Under the pieces are notes generated by a model. The model was not told the origin of the DNA and made no database searches. It worked only from the letters and a program-made list of their open reading frames with translations. Below are positions 27,201 through 34,960 of a stretch of DNA of 64,000 nt, in pieces. The DNA comes from Hyphomicrobiales bacterium (lineage in GTDB: Bacteria; Pseudomonadota; Alphaproteobacteria; Rhizobiales; Rhizobiaceae). Location: assembly GCA_900473745.1 (NCBI GenBank), contig UCMW01000007.1, forward strand, positions 62,001-126,000, in the 5' to 3' direction. The first letter of the stretch is position 1. Every line of letters begins with the position of its first letter. The position numbers and the translations under genes were made by a program.

Positions 27201-27490
27201 ATTGGCAGCGCTTCCGCCAGGATACGTCCTCGATGCTTCGGCGGTATCTCGCTCGTCGTGACCAGATGCACCGGAACACCTTCTGCGAGGCTTTCTAGGG
27301 CCGACTGCAGACCGCCAAGCGTCATCAGGGAAGAACCCGGAAGGGCATCGACCAAAATATCAAGATCACTATCTGACCGGTCTTCTCCACGGGCAACGGA
27401 CCCGAAGACGCGAGGATTCGTCGCGTTGTGACGCGCCGTCACCTCGCGGATTGCAGCCCTCTTTCGTTCCAGCACATCTGACGGTCGCAT
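27197..27490 (-). CDS. mntA: MntA-like minimal nucleotidyltransferase antitoxin
   Basis: The 97-residue protein has the GSx10DxD polymerase-beta signature (G30-S31 and D42-x-D44 in GSVARGEDRSDSDLDILVD), so the nucleotide and metal sites look functional. Family members transfer AMP to HepT toxins. The ATG at 27490 (MRPSDVLERKR) is preferred to a start seven codons upstream. It is directly upstream of hepT on the reverse strand; the glnII terminator lies about 70 bases behind it. Confidence 0.85.
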   Translation of the reverse strand: MRPSDVLERKRAAIREVTARHNATNPRVFGSVARGEDRSDSDLDILVDALPGSSLMTLGGLQSALESLAEGVPVHLVTTSEIPPKHRGRILAEALPI

Positions 27491-27561
27491 TACCAGTCTC
27501 CTTGACAGCAATATATGTCAGAGCTCACGCAAACAAAAGATGCTGTCACATCGGGGACACC

Positions 27562-27602
27562 CCCCAAAAACGAGAACAGCGCCGGTGTTTCCACCGGCGC
27601 TG
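27562..27602 (-). terminator. Rho-independent terminator of glnII
   Basis: On the reverse strand a perfect 11-base stem, CAGCGCCGGTG with CACCGGCGCTG (27592-27602 with 27577-27587), encloses a 4-base loop and is followed by TTCTCGTTTTT. It starts 24 bases after the glnII stop. Confidence 0.8.
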
Positions 27603-27625
27603 CGTATCTCAGTCTCAGCCTGAAC

Positions 27626-28666
27626 TTAGGCGGCGTTCTTGGCGTAATCGGCCGTCGGCACTTCGGCGATCGTCTTCAGGACGACGGAAGCGATCTGGTA
27701 GGGGCAGCCTTGGCTGTTCGGACGACGGTCTTCAAGGTAACCCTTGTAGCCGTTGTTGACGAAGGAATGCGGAACGCGGATCGAGGCGCCGCGGTCGGCA
27801 ACGCCGTAGGAGAACTTGTTCCACGGAGCCGTTTCGTGCTTGCCGGTCAGACGCAGATGGTTGTCCGGACCGTAGACGTCGATGTGCTCCTGCCAGTTCT
27901 TGGCAAACGCTGCCATGAGGGCTTCGAAGTATTCCTTGCCGCCAATCTCGCGCATGAAGGTGGTCGAGAAGTTGCAGTGCATGCCCGAGCCGTTCCAGTC
28001 GGTGTCACCGAGCGGCTTGCAATGGAATTCGACGTCGATGCCATAGGTTTCGCACAGACGCAGCAGCAGGTAGCGGGCGATCCAGATCTGGTCGGCGGCC
28101 TTCTTGGAGCCCTTGCCGAAGACCTGGAATTCCCACTGGCCCTTGGCCACTTCGGCATTGATGCCTTCGTGGTTGATGCCGGCTTCGAGGCAGAGGTCGA
28201 GGTGCTCTTCAACGATTTCACGGGCGATCGAGCCGACATTCTTGTAGCCGACGCCGGTGTAATACGGACCCTGCGGAGCCGGGTAGCCCTGCTCGGGGAA
28301 GCCGAGCGGGCGGCCGTTTTCGTAGAAGAAGTATTCCTGTTCGAAACCGAACCAGGCGCCTTCGTCGTCGAGGATCGTGGCGCGGCTGTTCGACGGATGC
28401 GGGGTGACGCCGTCCGGCATCATGACTTCGCACATGACGAGAGCGCCGTTGGTGCGAGCAGGATCAGGATAGATGGCAACCGGCTTCAGCACGCAATCCG
28501 ACGAGTGGCCTTCGGCCTGCATCGTGGAGGAGCCGTCAAAGCCCCAGAGCGGCAGCTGTTCCAGGGTCGGGAAGCTGTCGAATTCCTTGATCTGCGTCTT
28601 GCCACGCAGGTTCGCTACCGGCTTGTAGCCATCGAGCCAGATATACTCGAGCTTGAATTTGGTCAT
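27626..28666 (-). CDS. glnII: Glutamine synthetase type II
   Basis: GSII makes glutamine from glutamate and ammonia using ATP. The 346-residue protein is the eukaryote-like short type found in rhizobia beside GSI. It has KLEYIWLDG at the start, the beta-grasp segment LPLWGFDGSSTMQAEG (42-48 core), catalytic GAWFGFEQEYFFYE, GINAEVAKGQWEFQV, and the ATP-binding NDN-like region DNHLRLTGKHETAP. Several catalytic Glu and the Asp-Arg pocket (GVADRGASIRVP) are present. It is a single gene with a sigma-54 promoter at 28748-28762, a probable NtrC site and its own terminator, so nitrogen control is likely. It can capture ammonia released by the purine pathway around it. Confidence 0.97.
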   Translation of the reverse strand: MTKFKLEYIWLDGYKPVANLRGKTQIKEFDSFPTLEQLPLWGFDGSSTMQAEGHSSDCVLKPVAIYPDPARTNGALVMCEVMMPDGVTPHPSNSRATILDDEGAWFGFEQEYFFYENGRPLGFPEQGYPAPQGPYYTGVGYKNVGSIAREIVEEHLDLCLEAGINHEGINAEVAKGQWEFQVFGKGSKKAADQIWIARYLLLRLCETYGIDVEFHCKPLGDTDWNGSGMHCNFSTTFMREIGGKEYFEALMAAFAKNWQEHIDVYGPDNHLRLTGKHETAPWNKFSYGVADRGASIRVPHSFVNNGYKGYLEDRRPNSQGCPYQIASVVLKTIAEVPTADYAKNAA

Positions 28667-28747
28667 GGTGCTCTCTCTTCAGTCTCGCGCCATTCATGCG
28701 CAACAGAGGGGTGATTCTCCGGGTGCCCGGGAGTCGGGAGTGAAAAA

Positions 28748-28762
28748 GCAGGAAGCGTGCCA
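28748..28762 (-). promoter_or_regulatory. Sigma-54 (RpoN) promoter of glnII
   Basis: On the reverse strand the sequence is TGGCACGCTTCCTGC. The -24 GG and -12 GC are separated by exactly ten bases, and only one position differs from TGGCAC-N5-TTGC. It lies about 80 bases before the glnII start codon. Rhizobial glnII genes are known NtrC/RpoN targets. Confidence 0.8.
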
Positions 28763-28976
28763 GTTTGAGCACGGACCGCGAAAAGCAGCCATTTTGTCGC
28801 AGGCGACCCGCCAAATCGCGGCCATTGCAGGCCCTTCTTTAACAGATTTGGCGCATATTCATGGAACCAGAGGCGTGTGTACGGTGTTGTCGGCCCACCA
28901 AAGATCACGAAAGCGCTGTGATGATTTTAAATTCATCACTTTATCTGCTTCGATATTGCCCATAAAATAGGCAATT

Positions 28977-28993
28977 TGCACTTTTCGTGTGCA
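28977..28993. promoter_or_regulatory. Probable NtrC binding site
   Basis: TGCACTTTTCGTGTGCA is a 17-base dyad with the same spacing and the same TGCAC/GTGCA outer half-sites as classical NtrC sites of enteric glnA. It lies about 215 bases upstream of the glnII sigma-54 promoter, a normal enhancer distance, and 66 bases before the divergent DUF2735 gene, so it could serve both. Together with the promoter it accounts for the 392-base glnII-DUF2735 gap. Confidence 0.65.
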
Positions 28994-29058
28994 TTTCAGT
29001 TTCAGACGTGATAAGCATGAAGCATCGAGACAACACTCGGTAAACGAGAGGTAGTAGC

Positions 29059-29238
29059 ATGACGACGAACATGGTTCGGGAATCGGCGAAGATCTACGAA
29101 TTCCCGGTGCGTGACCTGGCCCGCCTCAACGCTCTGCGTGAGCGCCAGACGCCGAAGCCCGTGATCTATGAGAGCGGTTCGGCGAGCTGGTATCACGAGG
29201 AAGCGATCCGCGAGGCCGAACGGGCGCCGAAGCAGTAG
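29059..29238 (+). CDS. DUF2735 small protein, divergent from glnII
   Basis: The 59-residue protein (MTTNMVRESAKIYEFPVRD start, then a segment with KPVIYESGSASWYHEEAI) belongs to DUF2735, short proteins that occur next to glnII in many rhizobia. The ATG follows a weak GAGAGG site. It has no membrane segment or known motif. The constant pairing with GSII and the shared NtrC-like site suggest a role in nitrogen status response or GSII control, which is inference. Confidence 0.8.
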   Translation: MTTNMVRESAKIYEFPVRDLARLNALRERQTPKPVIYESGSASWYHEEAIREAERAPKQ

Positions 29239-29295
29239 ACGCCATCAAGGCAATAAAAATGCCGCCCGCATAGCGGACGACAAAAAGCATGCGAC

Positions 29296-29324
29296 GAGCG
29301 GGCCATTGCCCGCTCTTTTCGTTT
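29296..29324 (+). terminator. Rho-independent terminator after DUF2735
   Basis: GAGCGGGC (29296-29303) pairs perfectly with GCCCGCTC (29308-29315) around a 4-base loop, followed by TTTTCGTTT. It ends the DUF2735 transcript 58 bases after the stop. Confidence 0.8.
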
Positions 29325-29426
29325 CTACACAAAATTTGCCAAAGCAATCCAGGCCCACGACATCGCCAATCGCCCGCACCACGCTGACCGCGCAATCCGT
29401 TAGGACGACCGCGGAAATCAAGTTTG

Positions 29427-29924
29427 TCAGGAGATTGGAGGAAGCAGGCTTTCGAGGCGAAGTTTGGCGATTTTCTCCACCTGCTGGCAGGCAGTGTCGA
29501 ATTCCTGATCGCGACTATTGTTGATCCGCGCCTCGAAGGCCGCGAGGATATCGTTCTTCGTCAGCCCCTTCACCGCGATGATGAAGGGAAAGCCGAACTT
29601 TTCGACATAGGCCGTGTTGAGTTCGGTGAAGCGCGCATGCTCTGACGCGGTCAACCGATCGAGACCGGCGCCGGCCTGCTCCACGCGACTGTCTTCGGTC
29701 AGTTCCCCCGCAATGGCGAGTTTGCCCGCGAGATCGGGATGGGCCCGCAGCACGCCCAGCCGCTCCTCCACACCAGACGTCCGGAAGATCATCGCCATCG
29801 CATCATGCACATCGAGTGCGTTCAGCGGCTCCTCGATCATGCCGGCATCGAAGGCGCGCTCTGCGATGAACGGCGAATGCTCGAACACGCCGCCGAAACG
29901 CTGAACGAAGTCCGCTCTGTCCAT
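29427..29924 (-). CDS. uraD: OHCU decarboxylase
   Basis: The enzyme decarboxylates OHCU to S-allantoin after UraH. The 165-residue helical protein has the catalytic His in RAHPDLAGKLA, the conserved Glu in LNTAYVEKFGFPFIIAVKG and an Arg in ARINNSRDQEF. It is downstream of the DUF1989 gene on the same strand with a 129-base gap that contains no further gene, so a shared transcript is possible. Confidence 0.95.
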   Translation of the reverse strand: MDRADFVQRFGGVFEHSPFIAERAFDAGMIEEPLNALDVHDAMAMIFRTSGVEERLGVLRAHPDLAGKLAIAGELTEDSRVEQAGAGLDRLTASEHARFTELNTAYVEKFGFPFIIAVKGLTKNDILAAFEARINNSRDQEFDTACQQVEKIAKLRLESLLPPIS

Positions 29925-30053
29925 CTATCTGATCCGCCATACGTGATGCGCGAACCGGAGGCCGCAGCAAGGAAAGCGCTCGGCGCGGGCGCGCGAAGCA
30001 GTCGACGGGAACGATTAGCCGAGGCTCCGAAGCTTGTCGAGTTCTCAGTCCGC

Positions 30054-30911
30054 TCACGCCTGCAGCTGATATCCGTTCCGCTCCGGAAACGGCCAATCGG
30101 CCAGCAGCGCCATATCGGGCCGGTAGATTTCCACCTTCAGCGGATAACACTTCGCCACGTCGCTCGAATGGCTCGTGCTGCAATCGCCGCCCGGGCAGGC
30201 CGAAAGCGCGCCCAGGAGATCGATCTCCGCGAACATTTCGAGGAAATCGCCGGGGCGAACCGGGCTCGCCTTCATGAAATATTGCTGCGTGTCGCGCGTG
30301 AAACCGGTGCACATGAAGACGTTGAGGACATCATGAACATGCGGCTCGACAGCCTTGATGTCGGAACCGGTATGATACGCCAGCGCCCGGCAAAGGTTGG
30401 AATGGCAGCAATTGTGGTAGTCGCCGCCCGATAGCAGCCGGTTGGTATAGGGGTCGCATCGCGTGCCGATCACGTCATGCACGCCGCCGCCGAATTCGTC
30501 GAAGCCGTACCAGCCGAGCGTATCATGGCTGATCGTCGCCATGGGGCGCAGCGACGGCAGATTACTCCACAGGCGGTTGCCCGTCGTCACATGCGTCGCA
30601 TGCAGCGCTCGCGTCTTGCCGGAAAAGAAGCGCTCGGAGAGGTCGTTGGCGTTCCACAGATTGAGGTCGCCGACCTGAGGCCCCTCCACACTGACGATCC
30701 GGAAGAAATGTCCCTTCGGCACCTCGAACGTATTGCCCTCGCGCGGCGGCACGATCACTTCGCCGATCTTCTCCATCGTCGCCCGTGCCCGCTCCAGCAT
30801 GCTCATGTCGGGGGCTTTCAGCGACTCGACCGGATAGCAGACGACGGGTTTCACCGCCCGCCGCTCGGCGGCATCAGATGGGACGGGGATATTGGCGTTG
30901 AAGGGCGACAT
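30054..30911 (-). CDS. DUF1989 (urea carboxylase-associated) family protein
   Basis: The 285-residue protein belongs to DUF1989. Diagnostic segments are FEVPKGHFFRIVSVEGPQVGDLN, TRALHATHVTTGNRLWSN, GVHDVIGTRCDPYTN and the Cys/His pattern in HNCCHSNLCRAL followed by VNVFMCTGF-like and CPGGDC segments, which suggest a metal or catalytic cysteine site. The ATG at 30911 gives the normal start; the frame continues upstream as antisense to a LysR gene. Some family members are carboxyguanidine deiminases, others sit near urea carboxylase. Here it lies beside uraD and puuE, so a step in ureide or urea nitrogen release is plausible but unproven. Confidence 0.85.
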   Translation of the reverse strand: MSPFNANIPVPSDAAERRAVKPVVCYPVESLKAPDMSMLERARATMEKIGEVIVPPREGNTFEVPKGHFFRIVSVEGPQVGDLNLWNANDLSERFFSGKTRALHATHVTTGNRLWSNLPSLRPMATISHDTLGWYGFDEFGGGVHDVIGTRCDPYTNRLLSGGDYHNCCHSNLCRALAYHTGSDIKAVEPHVHDVLNVFMCTGFTRDTQQYFMKASPVRPGDFLEMFAEIDLLGALSACPGGDCSTSHSSDVAKCYPLKVEIYRPDMALLADWPFPERNGYQLQA

Positions 30912-31022
30912 GGTAGGCTCCAGGACGGCAGCAAGATGGAGCCGCAAGGTGCCCCATAGCTTCGTGCATGACAACAGCCTCTCTCCTTGCCCCATGGGCA
31001 AGTCTGGCTTAGTCATCAAGCA

Positions 31023-31895
31023 ATGAAACTGCCACCGCTCCCTACACTCCGCGCCTTCGAAGCAGCTGCCCGTCGCGAAAGCTTTCTGCAGGCCGCGACC
31101 GAACTCGGCATGACGGCGGCGGCTGTCAGCCAGCATGTGAAGGCTCTGGAGGATTGGCTGGGGCTTGCCCTCTTCGAACGCCGGCCGCGCGGGGTTCGCC
31201 TGACGGCCGATGGACGCGAACTCGGCGCCGCCTGCTCGGAAGGCCTCGGCCATATCGCCCGCGCGGTCGAGCGCCTCACGATCCGCCGCAGCGGACTGCG
31301 CGTCAGCCTCGCCTGCAAGCCCTCCGTCGTGAACCATTGGCTCGGACCTCGCCTGCCCCGCTTTCGCGCCGCACATCCCGAGATCCAGGTCACAGTCGTC
31401 TATCCGCTCGGCGCGTTGACGCCGGAAGAGGCCGGCGCCGATCTCCTGATCCGTCACGGCACACGCCCGCCGGGTCGTGCGGAACACATCTTGGATGCCG
31501 CCACGCGCCCGACCTGTTCGCCGTCCTATCTGGAGCGGTACGGTCCGATCACCACACCGGCCGACCTTATGAAGCAGCATCTGCTGCATGACGCGACCGA
31601 GGCCGCCTGGCAGTCTTGGCTGGCCGAACGCGGCATCGAAGGGCCGACACCCTCCGGGCCACTCTATGCCGATTTCAATCTGCTAGTCAGCTCGGTCCTG
31701 TCAGGCCTTGGCATCGGCCTCTGCCCGACGGCCCTGATATCAGACCATCTGGCAGCAGGCAGCTTGACGGTGCTGTTCGATGAGGCCGCCGACGAAGACA
31801 AGGCCTATTGGCTTCTGTCGGGCGCGGATCTGTCGGAACCAGCCGCAGTCTTGCGGGAATGGCTGCTGGAAGAAAGCGCCGGGAGCAGCGGCTGA
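31023..31895 (+). CDS. LysR regulator, GcvA-like
   Basis: The 290-residue regulator starts MKLPPLPTLRAFEAAARRES with the helix-turn-helix GMTAAAVSQHVKALE. Its effector domain has GLRVSLACKPSVVNHWLGPRL, DLLIRHGTRPPG and GLGIGLCPTALI. It is divergent from the DUF1989-uraD genes and ends five bases before the puuE stop, so it probably controls one or both of these allantoin gene groups. The effector is unknown. Confidence 0.88.
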   Translation: MKLPPLPTLRAFEAAARRESFLQAATELGMTAAAVSQHVKALEDWLGLALFERRPRGVRLTADGRELGAACSEGLGHIARAVERLTIRRSGLRVSLACKPSVVNHWLGPRLPRFRAAHPEIQVTVVYPLGALTPEEAGADLLIRHGTRPPGRAEHILDAATRPTCSPSYLERYGPITTPADLMKQHLLHDATEAAWQSWLAERGIEGPTPSGPLYADFNLLVSSVLSGLGIGLCPTALISDHLAAGSLTVLFDEAADEDKAYWLLSGADLSEPAAVLREWLLEESAGSSG

Positions 31896-31900
31896 AAGCC

Positions 31901-32821
31901 TCACCACGCGGGCTTATGATGCTCTTGCCAGTGCTCCGCAATCTCGATGCGCTTCGGCACCCAGACCTTTTCGTGGCTGGTCACATAGTCGATGAACCGC
32001 GCCAGCGCCGCAGCCCTCCCCGGACGGCCGACAAGGCGGCAATGGAGACCGACGGACATCATCTTCGGGCTGCCGTTTTTGCCCTCCTCGTAGAGCACAT
32101 CAAACGCGTCCTTCAGATAAGTGAAGAACTGGTCGCCGGAGTTGAAGCCCTGCGGCGTGGCAAAGCGCATGTCGTTGGTCTCGAGCGTATAGGGGATGAT
32201 CAGAAAGGGGTTGCCGTCGAGACCCGGCACCCAGAACGGCAGGTCGTCTGAATAATTGTCGGAAGAGTACAGGAAACCGCCCTCCTCCATGACGAGGCGC
32301 AGCGTGTTCATGGAGGGCTTGCCCTGGTACATGCCGAGCGGATGCGAACCGGTCAGCTCCTTGTGGAGCCGCACCGCCTCGCGGATATGCTCGCGTTCGA
32401 CATCTTCCGGAAAATCCTTGTATTCGAGCCAGCGATAGCCGTGGCTGGCGATCTCCCAGCCGGCTTCCTTCATGGCGGCGACCGCTTCCGGATTGCGGGC
32501 CATGGCAAGCGTCACGCCATAAACGGTGACGGGCACTTGGCGCTCGGTAAACATCCGCCAGAGCCGCCAGAAACCGGCGCGCGAACCGTATTCGTAGATC
32601 GATTCCATGTTGAGATTGCGCTGCCCCGGCCAGGGCTGCCCACCGACGATCTCCGACAACAGGTTTTCCGACGCCGCATCCCCGTCTAGGATGCAGCTCT
32701 CGCCGCCTTCCTCGTAATTCACCACGAACTGCACCGCGATCCGCGCATCACCGGGCCATTTCGGATCGGGCGTGTCACGGCCATAGCCGATGAGGTCGCG
32801 GGGATAGGGAGCAGTCGTCAT
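31901..32821 (-). CDS. puuE: Allantoinase PuuE (polysaccharide-deacetylase fold)
   Basis: PuuE hydrolyses allantoin to allantoate and is unrelated to the zinc amidohydrolase AllB. The 306-residue protein has the family pattern YPRDLIGYGRDTPDPKWPG, NYEEGGE, YEYGSRAGFWRL, GWEIASHGYRW, GMYQGKPSMNT, FLYSSDNYSDDLPFW and a late MMSVGLHCRLVGRPGR. The usual NodB metal triad is altered, as expected for this family. The DUF1045 gene lies 90 bases upstream on the same strand. Confidence 0.95.
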   Translation of the reverse strand: MTTAPYPRDLIGYGRDTPDPKWPGDARIAVQFVVNYEEGGESCILDGDAASENLLSEIVGGQPWPGQRNLNMESIYEYGSRAGFWRLWRMFTERQVPVTVYGVTLAMARNPEAVAAMKEAGWEIASHGYRWLEYKDFPEDVEREHIREAVRLHKELTGSHPLGMYQGKPSMNTLRLVMEEGGFLYSSDNYSDDLPFWVPGLDGNPFLIIPYTLETNDMRFATPQGFNSGDQFFTYLKDAFDVLYEEGKNGSPKMMSVGLHCRLVGRPGRAAALARFIDYVTSHEKVWVPKRIEIAEHWQEHHKPAW

Positions 32822-32911
32822 GGTTCACCTCTCGTGTTTTGACGCGAGGCTATTGGCGACGGCGGCGCCTGTCGAGATGGAAAACGCAGCTCATGCTGCA
32901 GCGCAAAGAGG

Positions 32912-33619
32912 TCAGGCGATCTTGCGGCTGGAAACCCGCCCCAGCGGATGCAGCGAATGCACGGTGAACGGCGCGCCCCGCTCGGTTTCGATAAAAAGCG
33001 CGAGGTTCGTCACCATGACGGGCTCGGCGAGGACGGGATCGAAATGCGCTTTGAGGCCCTGTTCGATTCTCGGAAAGTCGCGTGCCAGAAGTGGTCCGGT
33101 CAACGTCATGTGAAAGCGGAACTCGTCCATCACGTACGGGTGGCCCCAGCGGCTGAGATTGCTGAATTGTGGCGCGGAAAGCCGCTCGGGATTGCGCCTT
33201 TCGATCTCGGCTTCCGAGAGCGGTGCGCGATAGCCGTCGAAATTCTGGACGATCGAAGCGGCGAGATAGTCGACCGAAGGGCATGGCCGCTCCAGGATCA
33301 ACCCATAGACGTCACCGATGCGTCCGACCGTCAGCCCCTGCAGCAGGACAGGATCCATGCGGCCGGCGAAATGCATCAGCTCCCGCAACAGCGACGTTTC
33401 GGTGGATCCTTCGCTGAGCCGGAAGGGCGCCTTGAACGTCGCGTGGAAGCCGAAGCGACGCGGAAGCGCCGTGTGGAAGGCGATTTCGTGCACGCCGAGC
33501 CCCTTCAGCCCCGGATGCTCCTCGGCTTCGCCGGAATAGACGTTGCGGCCGAGCCAGCGCGCCGCTGCTTCGGCAAGCGGATCACGGGCAGGCGGCGTAA
33601 AGCAGATGGCATAACGCAT
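32912..33619 (-). CDS. DUF1045 two-histidine (2H) phosphoesterase-like protein
   Basis: The 235-residue protein has two HxT motifs, FHAT in RRFGFHATFKAPF and FHMT in FRFHMTLTGPLL, the hallmark of 2H phosphoesterases acting on 2',3'- or 1,2-cyclic phosphates. DUF1045 proteins are often annotated with phosphonate metabolism, yet no phn genes are present. The ATG at 33619 (MRYAICFTPPA) was chosen over one three codons upstream. Co-orientation with puuE suggests a link with purine degradation, not a proven role. Confidence 0.82.
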   Translation of the reverse strand: MRYAICFTPPARDPLAEAAARWLGRNVYSGEAEEHPGLKGLGVHEIAFHTALPRRFGFHATFKAPFRLSEGSTETSLLRELMHFAGRMDPVLLQGLTVGRIGDVYGLILERPCPSVDYLAASIVQNFDGYRAPLSEAEIERRNPERLSAPQFSNLSRWGHPYVMDEFRFHMTLTGPLLARDFPRIEQGLKAHFDPVLAEPVMVTNLALFIETERGAPFTVHSLHPLGRVSSRKIA

Positions 33620-33766
33620 GTCGAGCACCTCGCACTGGCCCGCTTCGGCACTTTAGCAAATGCCGTTTCAACCCGGTGGATAGGTGATTTGCATGACAGT
33701 ATCACGAAGCGGGCAAGGCACATCTTCGGATGACCATCGTGCCCGGACCCGCCAAATTCGGGGTGT

Positions 33767-34960
33767 TTAGTCTACTTTTCCGGATATTTCGCATTCCAGT
33801 GCCACTGAAACGTGATGCGCGAGCGAAAAGCTCCGAGGCAAGGGAAGCGCATGTCCCGCGATTGCATCGAGTGCGGCATCGGCCAGCAGATGGGCGATGC
33901 CGAAGCTGACCTTGAAGCCACCGGTCAGCGCGTGAACATGCGCATGCTCCGGATGGGGGCCGACCATGGGATCGCGGTCGATGGCCTTGGGCCGAAGACC
34001 CGCCCAGCGTTCGATGACCTCGGCCGTCTCCAGCACAGGCGCCAGCCGCCGCGCCTCGGCGATCAGCGCATCGAGCTGCGCATCCGTCGAAAAGGGATCC
34101 GTGAACTGGTTCTCGCTGGTACTTCCTATTGCGACATGACCGCCTTCATGCGGCACGACATAGAGCCCGTCGAGATAGAGAAGCGGCAGATCGTCTGGGA
34201 GATCCACCTTCAGCAACGCGGCCTGCCCCTTCACGCCCCGACCAAGTGGCCTGGCGAAGCGCGGCCCGACGGTTTCGAGCAGCGGGAAGGAGCCGACACC
34301 GGCCGCAACCAGAAGCTTGCCGTAGCCGACTGAAGAGCCATCAGCGAGCGTGAGCTTCCCGGCGCCCGCGTCGATCCGCTGCACGGCGACGCCTTCGAGC
34401 AGACGCACGCGCCGCGTCTGCTCCAGCCGTGCCCGTAGTGCCGCAACGAGCGCACGTGGCGACACCCGCCCAGCAAACCCGTCGAGCACGAGACCCGCAT
34501 CGCAGAAATCGCGCGATGGCCAACCGGCCCAAGGGCTGTCCTCGATCACGGTCCAGTCGAAGACATGCCCCTGCTGTCGCCAGTTCGTCTCCGCCTCGCG
34601 GCAATGGCGTTCGGCAAGCGGCCGCAGATGCGGCTTCGGCAGAGGGATCAATCGACCGCAACGGCGATAGCCGGCCGATAGCCCTGTCTCGGATTCGAGC
34701 TGGGCAATCTCGGCCTCCAGCGACACGAGACCTTCGAACTGCAGCTGCTTCTTCTCGTTCCAGCGGTCCGGCATATGCGCCATCAACGCCCCGAGCAGGC
34801 CGCCACTCGCGCCACTCCCAGTCGTGTCGCCGTCGATCAGGATCGTCTCGATGCCCCGGCGCTCCGCTTTCAGCGCCGCCCACAGACCCATGATGCCGCC
34901 GCCGACGATCACGAGGTCTGCCCGCAATTGACCTGACAGCGCTGGGGATTTATCGGACAT
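33767..34960 (-). CDS. FAD-dependent oxidoreductase, MnmC1-like (DAO family)
   Basis: The 397-residue protein has an N-terminal Rossmann FAD motif (DLVIVGGGIMGLWAALKAERRG), GDTTGSGASGGLLGALMAHMPDRW, and the C-terminal GLRPKAIDRDPMVGPHP and HALTGGFKVSFGIAH. The GASGGLLGALMAHMPDRW segment matches the oxidase half of the bifunctional tRNA enzyme MnmC. The adjacent divergent gene is the methyltransferase half, and their start codons overlap by two bases. The likely role is oxidation of the cmnm5 group of tRNA wobble uridine, but other D-amino-acid-oxidase-like functions remain possible. Confidence 0.8.
   Translation of the reverse strand: MSDKSPALSGQLRADLVIVGGGIMGLWAALKAERRGIETILIDGDTTGSGASGGLLGALMAHMPDRWNEKKQLQFEGLVSLEAEIAQLESETGLSAGYRRCGRLIPLPKPHLRPLAERHCREAETNWRQQGHVFDWTVIEDSPWAGWPSRDFCDAGLVLDGFAGRVSPRALVAALRARLEQTRRVRLLEGVAVQRIDAGAGKLTLADGSSVGYGKLLVAAGVGSFPLLETVGPRFARPLGRGVKGQAALLKVDLPDDLPLLYLDGLYVVPHEGGHVAIGSTSENQFTDPFSTDAQLDALIAEARRLAPVLETAEVIERWAGLRPKAIDRDPMVGPHPEHAHVHALTGGFKVSFGIAHLLADAALDAIAGHALPLPRSFSLAHHVSVALECEISGKVD

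Noticed and set aside
27515..28714. A 399-codon forward frame opposite glnII
   Set aside because: It is a shadow of the highly conserved glutamine synthetase, with Val/Gly/Glu-rich composition and no motif.
30912..31589. Upstream extension of the DUF1989 frame to 511 codons
   Set aside because: The extension is antisense to the LysR regulator; family homology starts at the ATG at 30911.
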